DNA of 64,000 nucleotides, from positions 828,560 to 892,559 of the forward strand of contig OZ038434.1 in assembly GCA_964036275.1 (NCBI GenBank), in the 5' to 3' direction. Both the position numbers and the translations under genes were made by a program. The notes under the pieces were generated by a model. That model was not told the origin of the DNA. It made no database searches and saw only the letters and a program-made list of their open reading frames with translations. This stretch comes from Litoditis marina. Its lineage: Eukaryota > Nematoda > Chromadorea > Rhabditida > Rhabditidae. Shown here in pieces: positions 10,401 through 21,558 of the stretch. The stretch's first letter is position 1; every line of letters starts with the position of its first letter.

Positions 10401-11725
10401 GTATTTAGGTTCACGGTTGATCGGAGAATTTATGTAATTGGATTTGGTCTGTATGGCGGAATTGTGGGTCCACACGAATATCCGTGTACTATTCAGGTAC
10501 ATTTATTTCTATACAGTAAACACGATGCTTAGAGTTTTGGTTTTCGGTTATTGCAATGCAACATCCTGTAGAGCTGTGATGAACATCTTGGTTTATCTGA
10601 AAACATGTTTTTTTTCTATGATGAAAAAATAATTTCGACTTGCTTCCAGTATTTAAGAGCACTTTTTCATTTCACAATCTCTTTCCACCGTTTAAATTCT
10701 TAGTTGAAACTATACTATAGATCAACACTATATGTGGGTGTGTGTTTTGTGATTGAATGTGATTGTTTAGATTATCCATTGCGGTACTGGTAAAGTGATG
10801 GCTAACAACGAGACGACGTATGTGTGTGATGGCTCTTCCAATACGTTCCGAGTTCTGTTCAGAGATCCCGTGGAAATTACTCCAAGTGTCACCTATATTG
10901 CGAGTGCTCATATAAAGGTATGACATACTAAGCTTTGAAATTGTTGCGTAGACAAAGACTGAAGATCATGTTAGTGACAGCTACCATGGGTAATATAAAA
11001 TGAATTTCGAAAAGTGACTTCTAGTTTTCAAAAGACCTAAAGAGCAAAAATTCTAACCTCTGTCTTACGGAAGGAGAGTTTATACAACAGGGTTTGGGTT
11101 GAACCATTGTCTGACACGTGATCTTGCTAGTTTTTTTCTAAAAAATGCGAACACGTTTTGTCCATGTCGATAAACTGTAGTATTCAAACAAAGTCTTGAG
11201 ATTCAAACTTCCTGTCTTTTTGTCGGAAAATATCTTAGGGTAAATGTTTATTTATTGACCATTCTTTTTATTTTCAGGGGCCGGACACGCACTATGGTAC
11301 GAAAGGTTTGCGCCGCATTGTACACCAGTCGAATATGGGGGGTACTGTCACGTTTCAGGTATTTGCTCTTCTGTTTTTCAAGTATTTGTATATGAATAAA
11401 TTTAGACGTAAAACGTTATAATAATACATAGCAAGTAAGTGATTGAGACTCCCTAACTTGTAGAACTCTATCTTCATCACGAATGTGCAGATCATCATTG
11501 AATATTCGAGAGAGTCTGCTAATGCAAATTACACGTTTATCCTCAACCAATATAATTTCAAAGAAGAAACCATTTTTGTGCGGATAACGGACGGTGGATG
11601 GGTACGGTTTATTTCCCCCTTCATCTTTTCTCATTAAGTTCACATATGCGGCTGGCAATAACAATGGAACCAGCGTGGAAGATGGCCAGATCCCCGAAAT
11701 TATCTTTTATACCAAACTCAACTGA
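7407..11725 (+). CDS. BTBD1/2-like BTB-BACK-PHR protein, 3' part
   Basis: Nine exons in continuous phase: 7407-7491, 7719-7801, 8070-8211, 8424-8514, 8769-8864, 10409-10496, 10771-10917, 11278-11358, 11639-11725 (stop TGA), about 299 residues. The translation runs from the BACK region ([20 protein letters not shown], then [14 protein letters not shown]) into a PHR domain ([40 protein letters not shown]) and ends [14 protein letters not shown], as in BTBD1/2. Family members are adaptors for Cullin-3 ubiquitin ligases. The N-terminal BTB domain is not visible downstream of base 1, so its exons are outside the window or separated by the transposon-rich 7.4 kb. A polyadenylation signal AATAAA lies at 11910. 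Intron 5 has grown by a foldback element. Confidence 0.92.
8942..8970 (+). repeat. GC-rich hairpin element end in BTBD intron 5
   Basis: It starts ATCGCGCGCAGCGCGAAGCG and is followed by gtgtttggtttggcc..tgcgc, closely matching the copy at 17434. It sits within intron 5 (8865-10408). Confidence 0.55.
9978..10329. mobile_element. Foldback element with about 150-bp arms
   Basis: The left arm begins agaacaattagtaaaaagtg then a G run and accaggaagtgtgtgag. The right arm is its reverse complement, ending at a C tract (10299-10311) and cattttactaatttgttct. The centre is a short loop near 10140-10185 containing acgtacgtac. A diverged single arm lies at 24098-24155. It lies in intron 5 of the BTBD gene. 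Confidence 0.8.
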
Positions 11726-12319
11726 TTATTTTCAATCGAGCTATGTATATACTGTAACATGTTGTATAGTATGTGCTATTCTGTATAGTTATCATTTAAC
11801 CATCATAATGTTACTTCTCCTGTGTATTGTATAGCTGTCAACATTTATATTGTGAATTATTGTAAAAAAAAACTTTGTCGTTATTGAAAGCTAGTCGCAA
11901 GAAAAAGATAATAAAGAATTATAAACTTCCAGCTATTATTATTTGTTGATTAATACTTCCAGCTATTATTATTTGAATGTAAATGACCGCTATGGTGAAA
12001 ATTTTAGACTTCGAAATTGAGTGATTTTGAATTTGAGGAAGAAAAAAATTGAGACTCAATTTCCAGTTTAAGAGTTTTGTAAGTTTGAGTTTCAACAAAA
12101 CCCGAACTCAAAAATTCGTGTCGAGTTTGTAGTAAAACTTTCGACCAATAATGTTTTCAATCATTTATTTTGCTGAAAATTATTCAGAGCTGATGCTTAG
12201 AAAAAGCGGGAAGTTTTTGTCGGATTCCATTTCTTTTCAAACCGCAGTTGTAGTTTGATCATGGATACACGCCATGACTGAAAAGTTTCGGCCAAAAAGC
12301 AACACACCGCCGAATAGAC
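11726..12319. other. BTBD 3' end and intergenic AT-rich sequence
   Basis: It holds the 3' UTR with a poly(A) signal at 11910-11915 and a short direct repeat, acttccagctattattattt (11928 and 11955). No exon is seen after that. Confidence 0.5.
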
Positions 12320-12649
12320 GGCGGATTACAGAAGCAACCGGGTTGATATCAACCAAAAGTCAACCCGGTTGCTTTTGTAAAGAAAATTTGGTTGATTTTT
12401 AAAGCAACCAAAAAGCAATCGGATTGATTTTGAAAAGCAACCAACCTCTTTTTACAAAAGCAACCGGGTTGATATTGAAATCAACAAGCTCTATTACTTC
12501 ACAAAACTAGGTTACTTTTGTAAAGAAAGGTTGGTTGGTTCTAAAAAGCAATTTGGTTGCTTTTCGGTTGCTTTCTGGAAGCAACCAAATTTTCTTTACA
12601 CAAGCAACCTGGTTGCTTTTTGGTAACCCGGTTGCTTGTGTAATTGGCC
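12320..12649. mobile_element. MITE with GGC..AATT ends and 9-bp target duplication
   Basis: The left end is GGCGGATTACAGAAGCAACC; the right end, reversed, is GGCCAATTACACAAGCAACC. The 9-bp direct repeat cgaatagac flanks it at 12311-12319 and 12650-12658. The interior is made of GGTTGCTTTT/AAAAGCAACC motifs in both orientations. The ends and duplication length group it with the elements at 31833, 33079, 37162 and 54348. Confidence 0.85.
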
Positions 12650-12856
12650 CGAATAGACTTGCTTTGAAAAGAACGAACCCTAAAGCAAGACGTCTTTTGT
12701 CGAATTGACAATGCAACAAAATGTTGAGAAAATTAGAAGCTCGGTAAGTTTTTCATCGGTGTTTACCAATTTATATTCCATAACCGTTCTCCAGAAAACG
12801 TTGAGAAGAATGAGGAACGGTCCGTTCTTTAGCGGAAACCTGGAGTGAAGGTCTTA

Positions 12857-13367
12857 GGGTTGTTAATCGAGTTCAAAATTTCGAGTTTTCGAGTTTTGGG
12901 AAATTTCGAGTTTTCGAGTTTTCGAGTTTGGCGAAAAATCGAGTTTTCGATTTATCGAGTTTTCAAGTTTTGGAAATTTTCGAGTTTTCGAGTTTTCGAG
13001 TTTTGGGAAATTTCGAGTTTTCGTGTTTTCGAGTTTTCGAGATTTGGGAAATTTCGAGTTTTCGAGTTTCGAGTTCGACTCGACTCGAAAATTTTCGAGT
13101 TTTTTCGAGTCGAGTCGAGTTTTGAGTGTTTTTGGACCCAAAAGATACATTTTTCGAGTCCGAACTTTTGATTTTCGAGTTTTCGCGTTCAAAATTTCGA
13201 ATTTTTGAGTTTTCGAGTTTGGCGAAAAATCGAGTTTTAGAGTTTTGAGAAATTTCGAGTTTTCGAGTTTCGAGTTCGACTCAACTCGAAAATTTTCGAG
13301 TCGAGTCGAGTTTCGAAGTTTTTTCGAGTCGAGTCGAGTTTCGAGTTCGAGTTCAACAACCCTAGAA
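12857..13367. repeat. TTTTCGAG-repeat element
   Basis: Dozens of copies of the 8-mer cgagtttt/tttcgagt fill about 500 bp. The ends are inverted (agggttgttaatcgag .. gagttcaacaaccct), suggesting a mobile element with repetitive interior. Similar shorter pieces occur at 34206-34250 and 60976-61080. The ORFs in both directions are artefacts of the repeat. Confidence 0.75.
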
Positions 13368-14869
13368 GGTCTGAAGCTGAGAAGAATAGAGAATCACATT
13401 CAGGGCAGGATCAAACTACAAACACAGACTCCTATACGAACCATTTTTCAACATAAGGGAAAACAGTCACTGCAAACTGGCGCATCTGGAACAATCTCAA
13501 ACAACTGAGGAACACCCTAAGAATGCCTATTTCTCAAGTGTATAAAGAAAAGTCAAGTCTGAAAACTAATATTTCTGTCGTCACAATTCGATATTTTTTC
13601 TACCATAGTGTTTGGCTTGTGCTTCCGTCTCCGTTCCGGTATAAACACAGAATTCACTGTGGAATTTATTTCCCTCGATGGCAGTTCCAAACTGACTATT
13701 ATGTTATACTCCTTTTAATTCCTACTGATACGTCTACAGTAAGGATGCAAAACTTTCACTGTGCAAAAATTACGTAAATATGATTCGGAAAAGTTTACAA
13801 GTTTGGCATTCTATTCCGATTCCCTGTTTTGAAGAGTGTTTCGGAAGATTATCGTCATATTTGAAGTTTGCATAACAAAGTAGTCATTGGAAACTCCGAA
13901 TGTGTACTGTAGGAGTCTCAGTAGGCTTGATTCGGACTTTACTCATGTATGATTTGCTTTTTCTGCGGTGTATAGTCATCGCCAACGGAAAGGAGGGAGG
14001 GTACTGTATATCTCGATTTCCGCTGTGTACAGACAAATTAATACGATTCCAAAGCTTGCTGGTTTTGATTTCTCGTAGCGTAGTGGTTAGCGCTTGGTTA
14101 CGAATCGTTTGCACGCAGGTCGGGCGACACGCAAAGAATTGTAGTTTTATATTGTTGTGTTTGTTTTCTGAACCGAACTCGAGGTGGTATTGATGGGTTA
14201 TTTGGGGTACATGGTCTCAATGTTCCGCTGTCTATGAGGTTCATAGACAGCGGAACATGGAGAATGTAGTTTTATAGTTTGATTTCTAATTTTTGGCCGA
14301 AATTTGATCGAGGTCAGACTACAGCGAAGATTTGGTTATTTCCTATATGTCTAAAATGTCAACCTACTCGTACTGTTCCATTCTGCCCTCAGCGAGAACT
14401 TGAAAATAAAAATTTTGAAAACCAAGCATAGTTTTTTAACATCCATCCATATGTGACAATTTTTGACTGCGTTCGGTTGTTCATGTTTACCGTACCATAC
14501 TTAAAGTTTACACTGTACACAGATGTAGCTGAATCGTAACGGTGAGGTGGAAACTTCCCATGTACTCACTATATTTTTATGGGGCGATTGTACTACGGGT
14601 ACTTCTCAACCTTTTTTCGATCAGGGTGGGGTGCAATTATAATGACTTCCCCGTTCTACCTGCGGATCTTAGAAGAGAAGCAAGTTGAGAGATGATATTT
14701 GAAGTATTTATGACCATCCGTGACCTCCACGCCAAATAGGGCGAAACGCAGGAGGCGCAGGGTGAAATCTGGATGCCGAGAAATTACAGAACATGTACTC
14801 TGAAATAGGGTCTATTTTTCTGTGTACACTTTCGCCCATACATTTTGTTATCCAAATTCTGCCTCTTAA
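13368..14869. other. Repeat-rich intergenic sequence
   Basis: No exon is recognised. It contains the motif gatcaaactacaaacacag (13407), copies of tactgtaggagtctc (13906, and inverted near 13730), a degenerate tRNA-like stretch at 14071-14145 with an A-box-like TAGCGTAGTGGTTAGC, and a short perfect hairpin at 14220-14258. Confidence 0.4.
14220..14258. repeat. Perfect short hairpin
   Basis: Eighteen bases (atgttccgctgtctatga) are followed by a two-base spacer and their exact reverse complement. No T run follows, so there is no reason to call it a terminator. Confidence 0.7.
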
Positions 14870-14983
14870 AGCGGGACGATTATGTGCTCCAATCCCGGGG
14901 CATCAGTCCTTTCAACTGCAATAAAAATGTATTGCAGTTTAAAGGACTGAAGCGTTGAGATTGAAGCACATAGTCGTCATTCT
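14870..14983. mobile_element. piggyBac-like MITE with TTAA duplication
   Basis: The terminal inverted repeat AGCGGGACGATTATGTG pairs with AGAATGACGACTATGTG at the other end. TTAA flanks both sides (14866-14869 and 14984-14987). The centre is an inverted repeat around cagtcctttaaactgcaat. A second copy of the family lies at 32036-32156. Confidence 0.8.
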
Positions 14984-15239
14984 TTAATGATAATTCATGG
15001 GGGTAAAGTGTGAGTGTGGTATGGCCGATTGTCCTTTTGGCTCGCGCCTTTCAAAAACAAACTCAGTAGATCAGGTAAGTTTGAGAAACTCTACTGCTAA
15101 GGTAAACCTCTCACCACAATTTGTGAAAATGTGTGGTTGATTCGAACTGTAGTTGTGCTGAAGTTCCGAGGTTACATAATTTGTGTGGCTGTGAAATTTA
15201 GCAGCGCTACACCCAAGCGTGCAACGGGTGTAATAAAAT

Positions 15240-15990
15240 CAGTTGTAATAATCTAAGTGTAATGACACTGGCCGCCAACCTTCGCGGAAATTTCCCGGAT
15301 CCATCCCAATTCTAGCCGGGCGCATTTCGCGAAATGCGCTCGGCTGGAATTGGAAAAATTTCCAGCAAAAGTCGGGAAATTTCCGGGAGATAACCGGGAG
15401 AAAGCAAAGAAAAACCCCAGAAATTTCCCGCAGTTTGAAACCGCAAAATTTCACCCTGAAATTTCTTTTACCATTCTAGATTATAGGATTTTTTTTTGGT
15501 AAAAGTATTTCCCAAACATATTATTAAAAAAAATATTTTCTTAAAAATATTTTTCAAAATATCAATAAATAATGAATAGAATAGAAGTGCATATTTCATT
15601 AAAGTAAAAACTTCATGAAATGAACTTCATTGTATTCTTCTTGTCCATCTTCAGACTTCGATGTTGAGCTGATAATTTCCAAAATATCAAATCAGGGCAC
15701 CCCTGGCCGCGCCGTATCTAGTACGGGTTACGCGATTGCCGCGGCGAAAAGCTTGTCTGGGAAATTTCTCGGTTTTGTCCTCACTCTGACCCGGAAAAAA
15801 ATTTCCGAAGATTTTCTCTAATTTTTCTCAGAATTTTTCTCGTTTTCTCCCCGACACTTATTTCCGGGATTTTCCCGAGTAATTGCCCGGAAATATTGCG
15901 GTTATAACCCGACTTTTTCTCCAATTTATCGCAGAAAATACATGGCAATTTTTTTCCCAGATTTCGCTGGGAGCGCAAACTACCTATGGC
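15240..15990. repeat. Non-autonomous element rich in GGAAATTTCC motifs
   Basis: Both halves carry gggaaatttcccgg-type motifs around an AT-rich centre (15480-15600). A local inverted repeat is at 15305-15350 (cgcatttcgcgaaatgcgc). It shares cgccgtatctagtacgggtt (15713-15732) with the element in RTEL1 intron 1 (38567 onward). The ends are not defined sharply. Confidence 0.5.
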
Positions 15991-16583
15991 ATGAAGACTG
16001 TTGTTGAATTCTAACATACTGAAATTAATATATGATAAAAACACAAGAAAGTGGTAAAACTGGAACATAAATATACTGTGGTTACTCGTTTATGTAGGTT
16101 TCTTGACTATTGTAATCACATGGTGAGATTAAAGATAGAGTCTTTCTTTCTGCCCCTTCTGAAGTCGACGTGGACTAAGACTGCACAAAACATGCAAAAC
16201 CGAAAACGGCGTGAAAAAATCTAACTTCTTTGTTTATGCGTTTTGAGAAACGTTGTGGTCGTTACATAAAAACGATATCTCAGGAAGTTCATTTTTTCTC
16301 GTTTCACTCGCTTGTAGACTCCTACAGTGTGAAACACAACTACTGTTTGATTTTCACTTAGTTTCCATCGAAAAACAAGAGTAGGTTGGTCGTATTCAAA
16401 TACATTGCTTCTATATCTTAAATTCGAAACCACTTCTGAGAGTTAATAATAAACTTTATCAGTATAGTGATGGACAAACAAAGAATTACGAGTTTAAACC
16501 ATATGAACTGATATTTGAAAAAATAAAGAAAAAAGAAAAACTAGTACATACGCAAGTTGCTAATTTGTTGATACTACTGAGAC
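15991..16583. other. AT-rich spacer, nothing recognised
   Basis: No exon, repeat array or clear inverted repeat was found apart from a single inverted copy of the actcctacag motif near 16318. Confidence 0.4.
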
Positions 16584-17662
16584 TCAGTGAGAAGACCTAG
16601 ATGGAAAGGGTACCCATGATTGATTGATGTTGAACCGGAAACCATAGCGATCAAAGTACACGTCAGATACAATTGGGGCCAGATGAGGGGTCAATTGATA
16701 GCAACCATGGAAACAGCTGTAACGTTCACGCATGGAAACTCCACGCAGGTGCATACTATACAACATGTAAAAATTGTCATTTACACATTTCAAAGAAACA
16801 TCATCAAGAGCATCATGGAACGATGGAGGGTCGATTATGGATGGTGTATCACACACATGAATGAGAAGGATCATCAGATATTTGTGTAACTTCAACAGGG
16901 ACAGGCCTTGGGTAGCAGGTTGATCATCAAAATGGGTTGAACGAGGAGATATAGAGTTTGGAGATGGAAATGCTGAGACAAGATTGGAAACGACATTTCT
17001 AGTTTGTTCAACTAACTCCATTTCAATTGGCAGAATAGGATCGGCAGACGGTGTTGGTGTTGTAGTTTCGTCGGTGACCTCAGCTCGGGCGGCGTCTCGT
17101 TTCGATTGTCTGGCGAGGAATCAAGCCTTCCGCTGTTCCGGGGTCTCGAACTTTCGAACATGAAAAGTTGACATAGAAGTATCAGATTTCATATAAGTAG
17201 ATAGATCTATTAGACGAGGAAACGGAATACCATCTTTGATAGATACTTTGAGTGGGCGAGGTAAACCATCTTGACGAGGTTTACCCAAACGGTGAAGAAT
17301 GGAAATATTAGATGGAGAGACGGATACCAAATTGAAAACTGCATTCACCTTTTTCTTTGTTGAAGAATCCTCTGGTAGACCATAAATAGTGAGACAGCGA
17401 CGATCATTGAAGTGGTGGAGTTGGGATTGAATAATCGCGCGCAGCGCGAAGCGCTGTGCGAGATTTGTCTTTGGTCCGGCTGATGCGCGCTTTCATTTGT
17501 TTAGTTCACCCTCAGAAAGGCCCAAACGTGCAAATCAAAACTTTTTATGATTTGTTGATATGTCATGGCATATTTACAAGCTATGTTCAAAATTTGAACA
17601 AAATTGATTAAGTTTGAGCCGAGTTATGACGTTATGCGCTTCATGCAGACCGCCAACTTCCG

Positions 17663-18060
<398 letters not shown>

Positions 18061-18399
18061 ATCGATTTAGATGTAAGTCTTCTACTGATGACGTCATCGA
18101 GGAATCTGGAGCTCGGATGACATCATAGTCACAACAAGGGAAAATTCCCAGTTCAAGGGTTTCTACTTAACCGATTTTGTTGCAAATTGTGTAAGAGATG
18201 TAATATCTACTCAAACCCTGGCGGACCAAAATAAAATTGCGAACAAATTGTTTCAAACAAAGTTATAGACATTTTTCGGAAAAGGTCTGCGTCTCTCCAT
18301 TCAGCACGCTCTCTCACTCGCTCTGTCAGGTCGACAACTCAAACTGTACTGTAACTTAGAGAAACAATTACCGATTTGCTTGAAAATTGAAATATGATG

Positions 18400-18915
18400 C
18401 CATCGTGACTTTTTTGAATATGAAGTATTCTACTTCTGACGTCCTTCAGGATTCTGGAGACCAGATGACGTCATTTTTGAAAAGTGCAAAGTTGACGTCA
18501 CATATATTTTCAAATGATGGTAATATCTTAGAAAGGGTCAATTAACGGTGAAAATCAATTAAAGAGTGACGTATTCTGGGATTCAGAAGGCCAGATGACG
18601 TCAACTTTTGAAAACGCAGAATTAACGTGAAATATATTTGCGAATGCTGAAAATATCTTTAAAATGGTACATTAACGATGAAGCTCTATCTGAATATGAC
18701 TGATTCTAGAATTCAGAAAGCCAGATGACGTCAACTTTGAAAAAAATGACGTGAAATATGTTTTCGAATGCTGAAAGTTTCTTAAAAATCGTCAATTCAC
18801 GACAAAACTTCATTCAAACATGACGTATTCTGGGATTCTGAAGCCCAGATGAAGTAAGTTTTTAGAACTGCAATGTTGACGTCATATTTTTTCGAATGAT
18901 GGTAATACTTGACAA
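18400..18915 (+). repeat. Four-copy 128-bp tandem repeat with TGACGTCA boxes
   Basis: The motif ccagatgacgtca recurs with spacing 130, 129 and 126 bp (18461, 18591, 18720, 18846; the last is degenerate), each unit also containing attctggaga/attcagaa and cgaatgctgaaaat-like stretches. A more diverged unit lies near 18080-18125. The consensus contains TGACGTCA, the CREB/ATF palindrome, once or twice per unit. No gene is adjacent, so any regulatory role is speculative. Confidence 0.8.
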
Positions 18916-19004
18916 GTGGTTCATCAGGAAAACAATTTTATCTTCACTGTACAGATCACACCACATACCTACGGCATGTATACAAAAAGAGAAAAATTCA
19001 TGAA

Positions 19005-19774
19005 AAAGTGGGGGCCCAACGACTGTGAGATTTGTCTTCTGCTGTGCGCTCCTTAGACAACTACTCTAAAATGGAGCAGCTACTGCTACGAAAACCGAAA
19101 AATACAAATATACTCAAGTATAACTGTTTTTTACAAACCTACAAAAGTCGTAAAATATTTTTCAAACCTGTAAACTAGAATCTGCAATTAACCGAAAAAT
19201 ACTAATATACTCAAGTATAACTGTTCATTACAAACATACAAAAGTCGTAAAATACTTTCTCAAACATGTAAACTAGAATCTACAAATCACAGATGTTAAC
19301 TCAACGTAGTCAATAATAAAATTCCTGGTTTTGTGCACAATGGTTGGCATTTTTCGTCATTACTTCAATTCTAGGTGCTATAACGTTTGTCATATTATTC
19401 AACAGTTGTTCTCTCTTTCGCAGCTGTGATTTGTAGATTCTAGTTTACATGTTTGAGAAAGTATTTTACGACTTTTATATGTTTGTAATGAACAGTTATA
19501 CTTGAGTATATTAGTATTTTTCGGTTAATTGCAGATTCTAGTTTACAGGTTTGAAAAATATTTTATGACTTTTGTAGGTTTGTAAAAAACAGTTATACTT
19601 GATTAGGTTATTTTATTTGAACAAAATATAAGCACATTAACCTAATCATAGTTATACTTGAGTATATTTGTATTTTTCGGTTTTCGTAGCAGTAGCTGCT
19701 CCATTTTAGAGTAGTTGTCTAAGGAGCGCACAGCAGAAGACAAATCTCACAGTCGTTGGGCCCCCACTTTTTCA
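19005..19774. repeat. Long palindrome with about 290-bp arms
   Basis: The left arm, 19005-19290, and right arm, 19424-19774, are near-identical reverse complements around a 130-bp spacer. Each arm itself holds two diverged copies of a roughly 108-bp unit (ccgaaaaatac..aatatactcaagtataactg). The right arm is longer because of a 48-bp insert (19602-19650) with ATTAGGTTA/TAACCTAAT ends, flanked by duplicated agttatacttg. Confidence 0.85.
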
Positions 19775-20096
19775 TGAATAGTGGGTAGAGATTGGGTCAG
19801 AGAGTCGAGTTTGGAATTGAGTATTTTGATTTCACTCAAAATGGTGGAAAAATGGGTTCGAAGTGGTACCATTTTTGGACGAGGCGATGGCATAATAATC
19901 AATCGAGAGGGGTCACCTCACACGACCGAGACAAGGGGTGGAATGATTTTACCTTTCCAACCACCACCATACCGCTAACTTATATCATGAATCTGTATAA
20001 TGATCTGAACACTGAATAGAGGGTATTCATCTTGTTCCTTATTCTAGTGGGGATATGCTGAATACGGACTTTGAGAGTAATTGATTGTTGTTGTAG

Positions 20097-20208
20097 GTTA
20101 TGGTGTGGGATGCTGAAACTGGTGTTCAAGTTGGAAAAACGATGTCTCGTCACAAGCAGTGGGTGACGTATCTTGCCTGGCAACCAATGCATAAGGACCC
20201 ACAATCGA
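20097..20208 (+). pseudogene. Isolated Notchless/NLE1-like WD40 exon
   Basis: After an acceptor-like tgttgttgtag the sequence encodes VMVWDAETGVQVGKT, HKQWVTYLAWQPMH and DPQSR, and ends at a possible donor GTCGGT. This matches the segment of NLE1 (a WD40 ribosome-assembly factor) around its third WD repeat. I find no preceding or following NLE1 exon on either side: upstream is the LINE/insertion complex and downstream reads quickly into stops. It is most simply an exon relic of a duplicated or destroyed gene; it could be a real exon if the neighbours lie in unrecognised sequence. Confidence 0.55.
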
Positions 20209-20658
20209 GGTCGGTTCTAATTTCAGACTGTCTAATGACCGACACAAATGGTGGAATCTTTTTGTCTTTAAACCTTTCTTCAGAAGATATAAGCATGGTG
20301 AAGTCCACGCAGACTCGACGAGGACTATATTGTGCTTCTTGATTTTAAAGGTAGAATTAGGTTCAGACTTGAAACTCTCGAAATCACGTTGACAAAACCA
20401 AATCTGTGAACAAACGGTCAGTCACATGGAAAAGTTTTTGTGGAAACTTCAGAAGTTCGATGTTATATCGCGGTTATGGTTGAAGTCCGTAGGTACTTGA
20501 AGTAAGTAAGTAATTAAAGCTAGTCAAAAATCCATGTTTGAGCCAAATTATACGTTGAATGATCCAACGCACGGGAAGTTAGTGTCAAGTGGTGATGCTG
20601 CGTTCATCTTTTCTGCACTTCAGTCGCATTGCAGCATTTTTGAGGTTCAGCTACATCT
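20209..20658. other. Spacer, nothing recognised
   Basis: No exon following the NLE1-like segment is seen in frame. No repeat was noticed. Confidence 0.35.
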
Positions 20659-20778
20659 GAGGCCGTATGCATGAAACATCCCGGGCCGGGTTGGGATGCT
20701 ATCCCGAGCTGAATTGGCCGGGAAATAGCTCGGGATAGCATCCCAACCCGGCCCGGGATGTTTCATGCATACGGCCTC
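20659..20778. repeat. Near-perfect 120-bp palindrome
   Basis: Arms of about 52 bp (starting gaggccgtatgcatgaaaca) match exactly, around a short centre containing gaattggccgg. The arms are GC-rich (cccgggccggg) against an AT-rich background. It would form a very stable cruciform or RNA hairpin. Confidence 0.9.
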
Positions 20779-21326
20779 TGTGTGCAGCATCAGTTTTATG
20801 TAATTTACGGCGTAGAAACTTTTACAACCGAGCGCATGCGATGTTTGTCACATAGTATGCTTAAGAAAGTATGCCATTACAGGTTTGTTTTCCAAAATTT
20901 TATTTGCGAAATTTTCGGCTGAGGGCAGAATGGATAAATACGGGTAGTTTGTTCTGACGAACAAGAAATACTATTGTGCACGTGCAATCGTCTTCGTGCC
21001 AACTGGGAAGAAATGTGGAAGAAAGAAGACTACAGAGCTCACTAATCATTATGTTCTTCTCGAGACGTGTTATCGTTCCATTTTAAGAAATCTTCTTCAG
21101 ATCTCCATTATTGTTCTGTAACTTGTATATTAACTAATTTATTACACAGTGTTGTTACTAGGTGATCCTACAAATATGTGAGTCCATATTCAGTACAGTT
21201 GAACTAGAGCTACCTTGAAAGGAGTAAATAGAGTGTTCGTAGATTATAAACCGCGTGGCAGTGGTTTCAGTTGAGTAACAAGCACTAGCCTGCGAACATG
21301 ATATTTCAGAGATAAATGGAATTATC

Positions 21327-21558
21327 GGGCCTGGATCTCTAATTGTCCAATTGTCCAATTGTCCAACGTCAATTGTCCAATTGTCCATCTCAAATGTCCA
21401 TTTGTCCAATTATCTATTTTCAATTGTCCAATTGTCTAATTGTCTGTTTTCAAATGTCCATTTGTCCAATTTTGAATTGTTTTTTTTTTAAATTTTTCTT
21501 TCTTTTTACTTTCTAATTTCTCAATGTTGGACAATTGGACAATTAGAGATCCAGGCCC
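21327..21558. mobile_element. Small inverted-repeat element of AATTGTCC units
   Basis: The ends gggcctggatctctaattgt and their reverse complement bound an interior built from tandem aattgtcc/atttgtcc units and a T-rich tract. Confidence 0.65.

Noticed and set aside
12845..13508. Ser-Phe-Arg-Val repeat proteins
   Set aside because: Open in several frames and both strands because the 8-mer repeat lacks stops; not coding.
18400..18915. CRISPR-like array
   Set aside because: Only four diverged 128-bp units without short identical repeats or unique spacers, in an animal genome; it is a tandem repeat.
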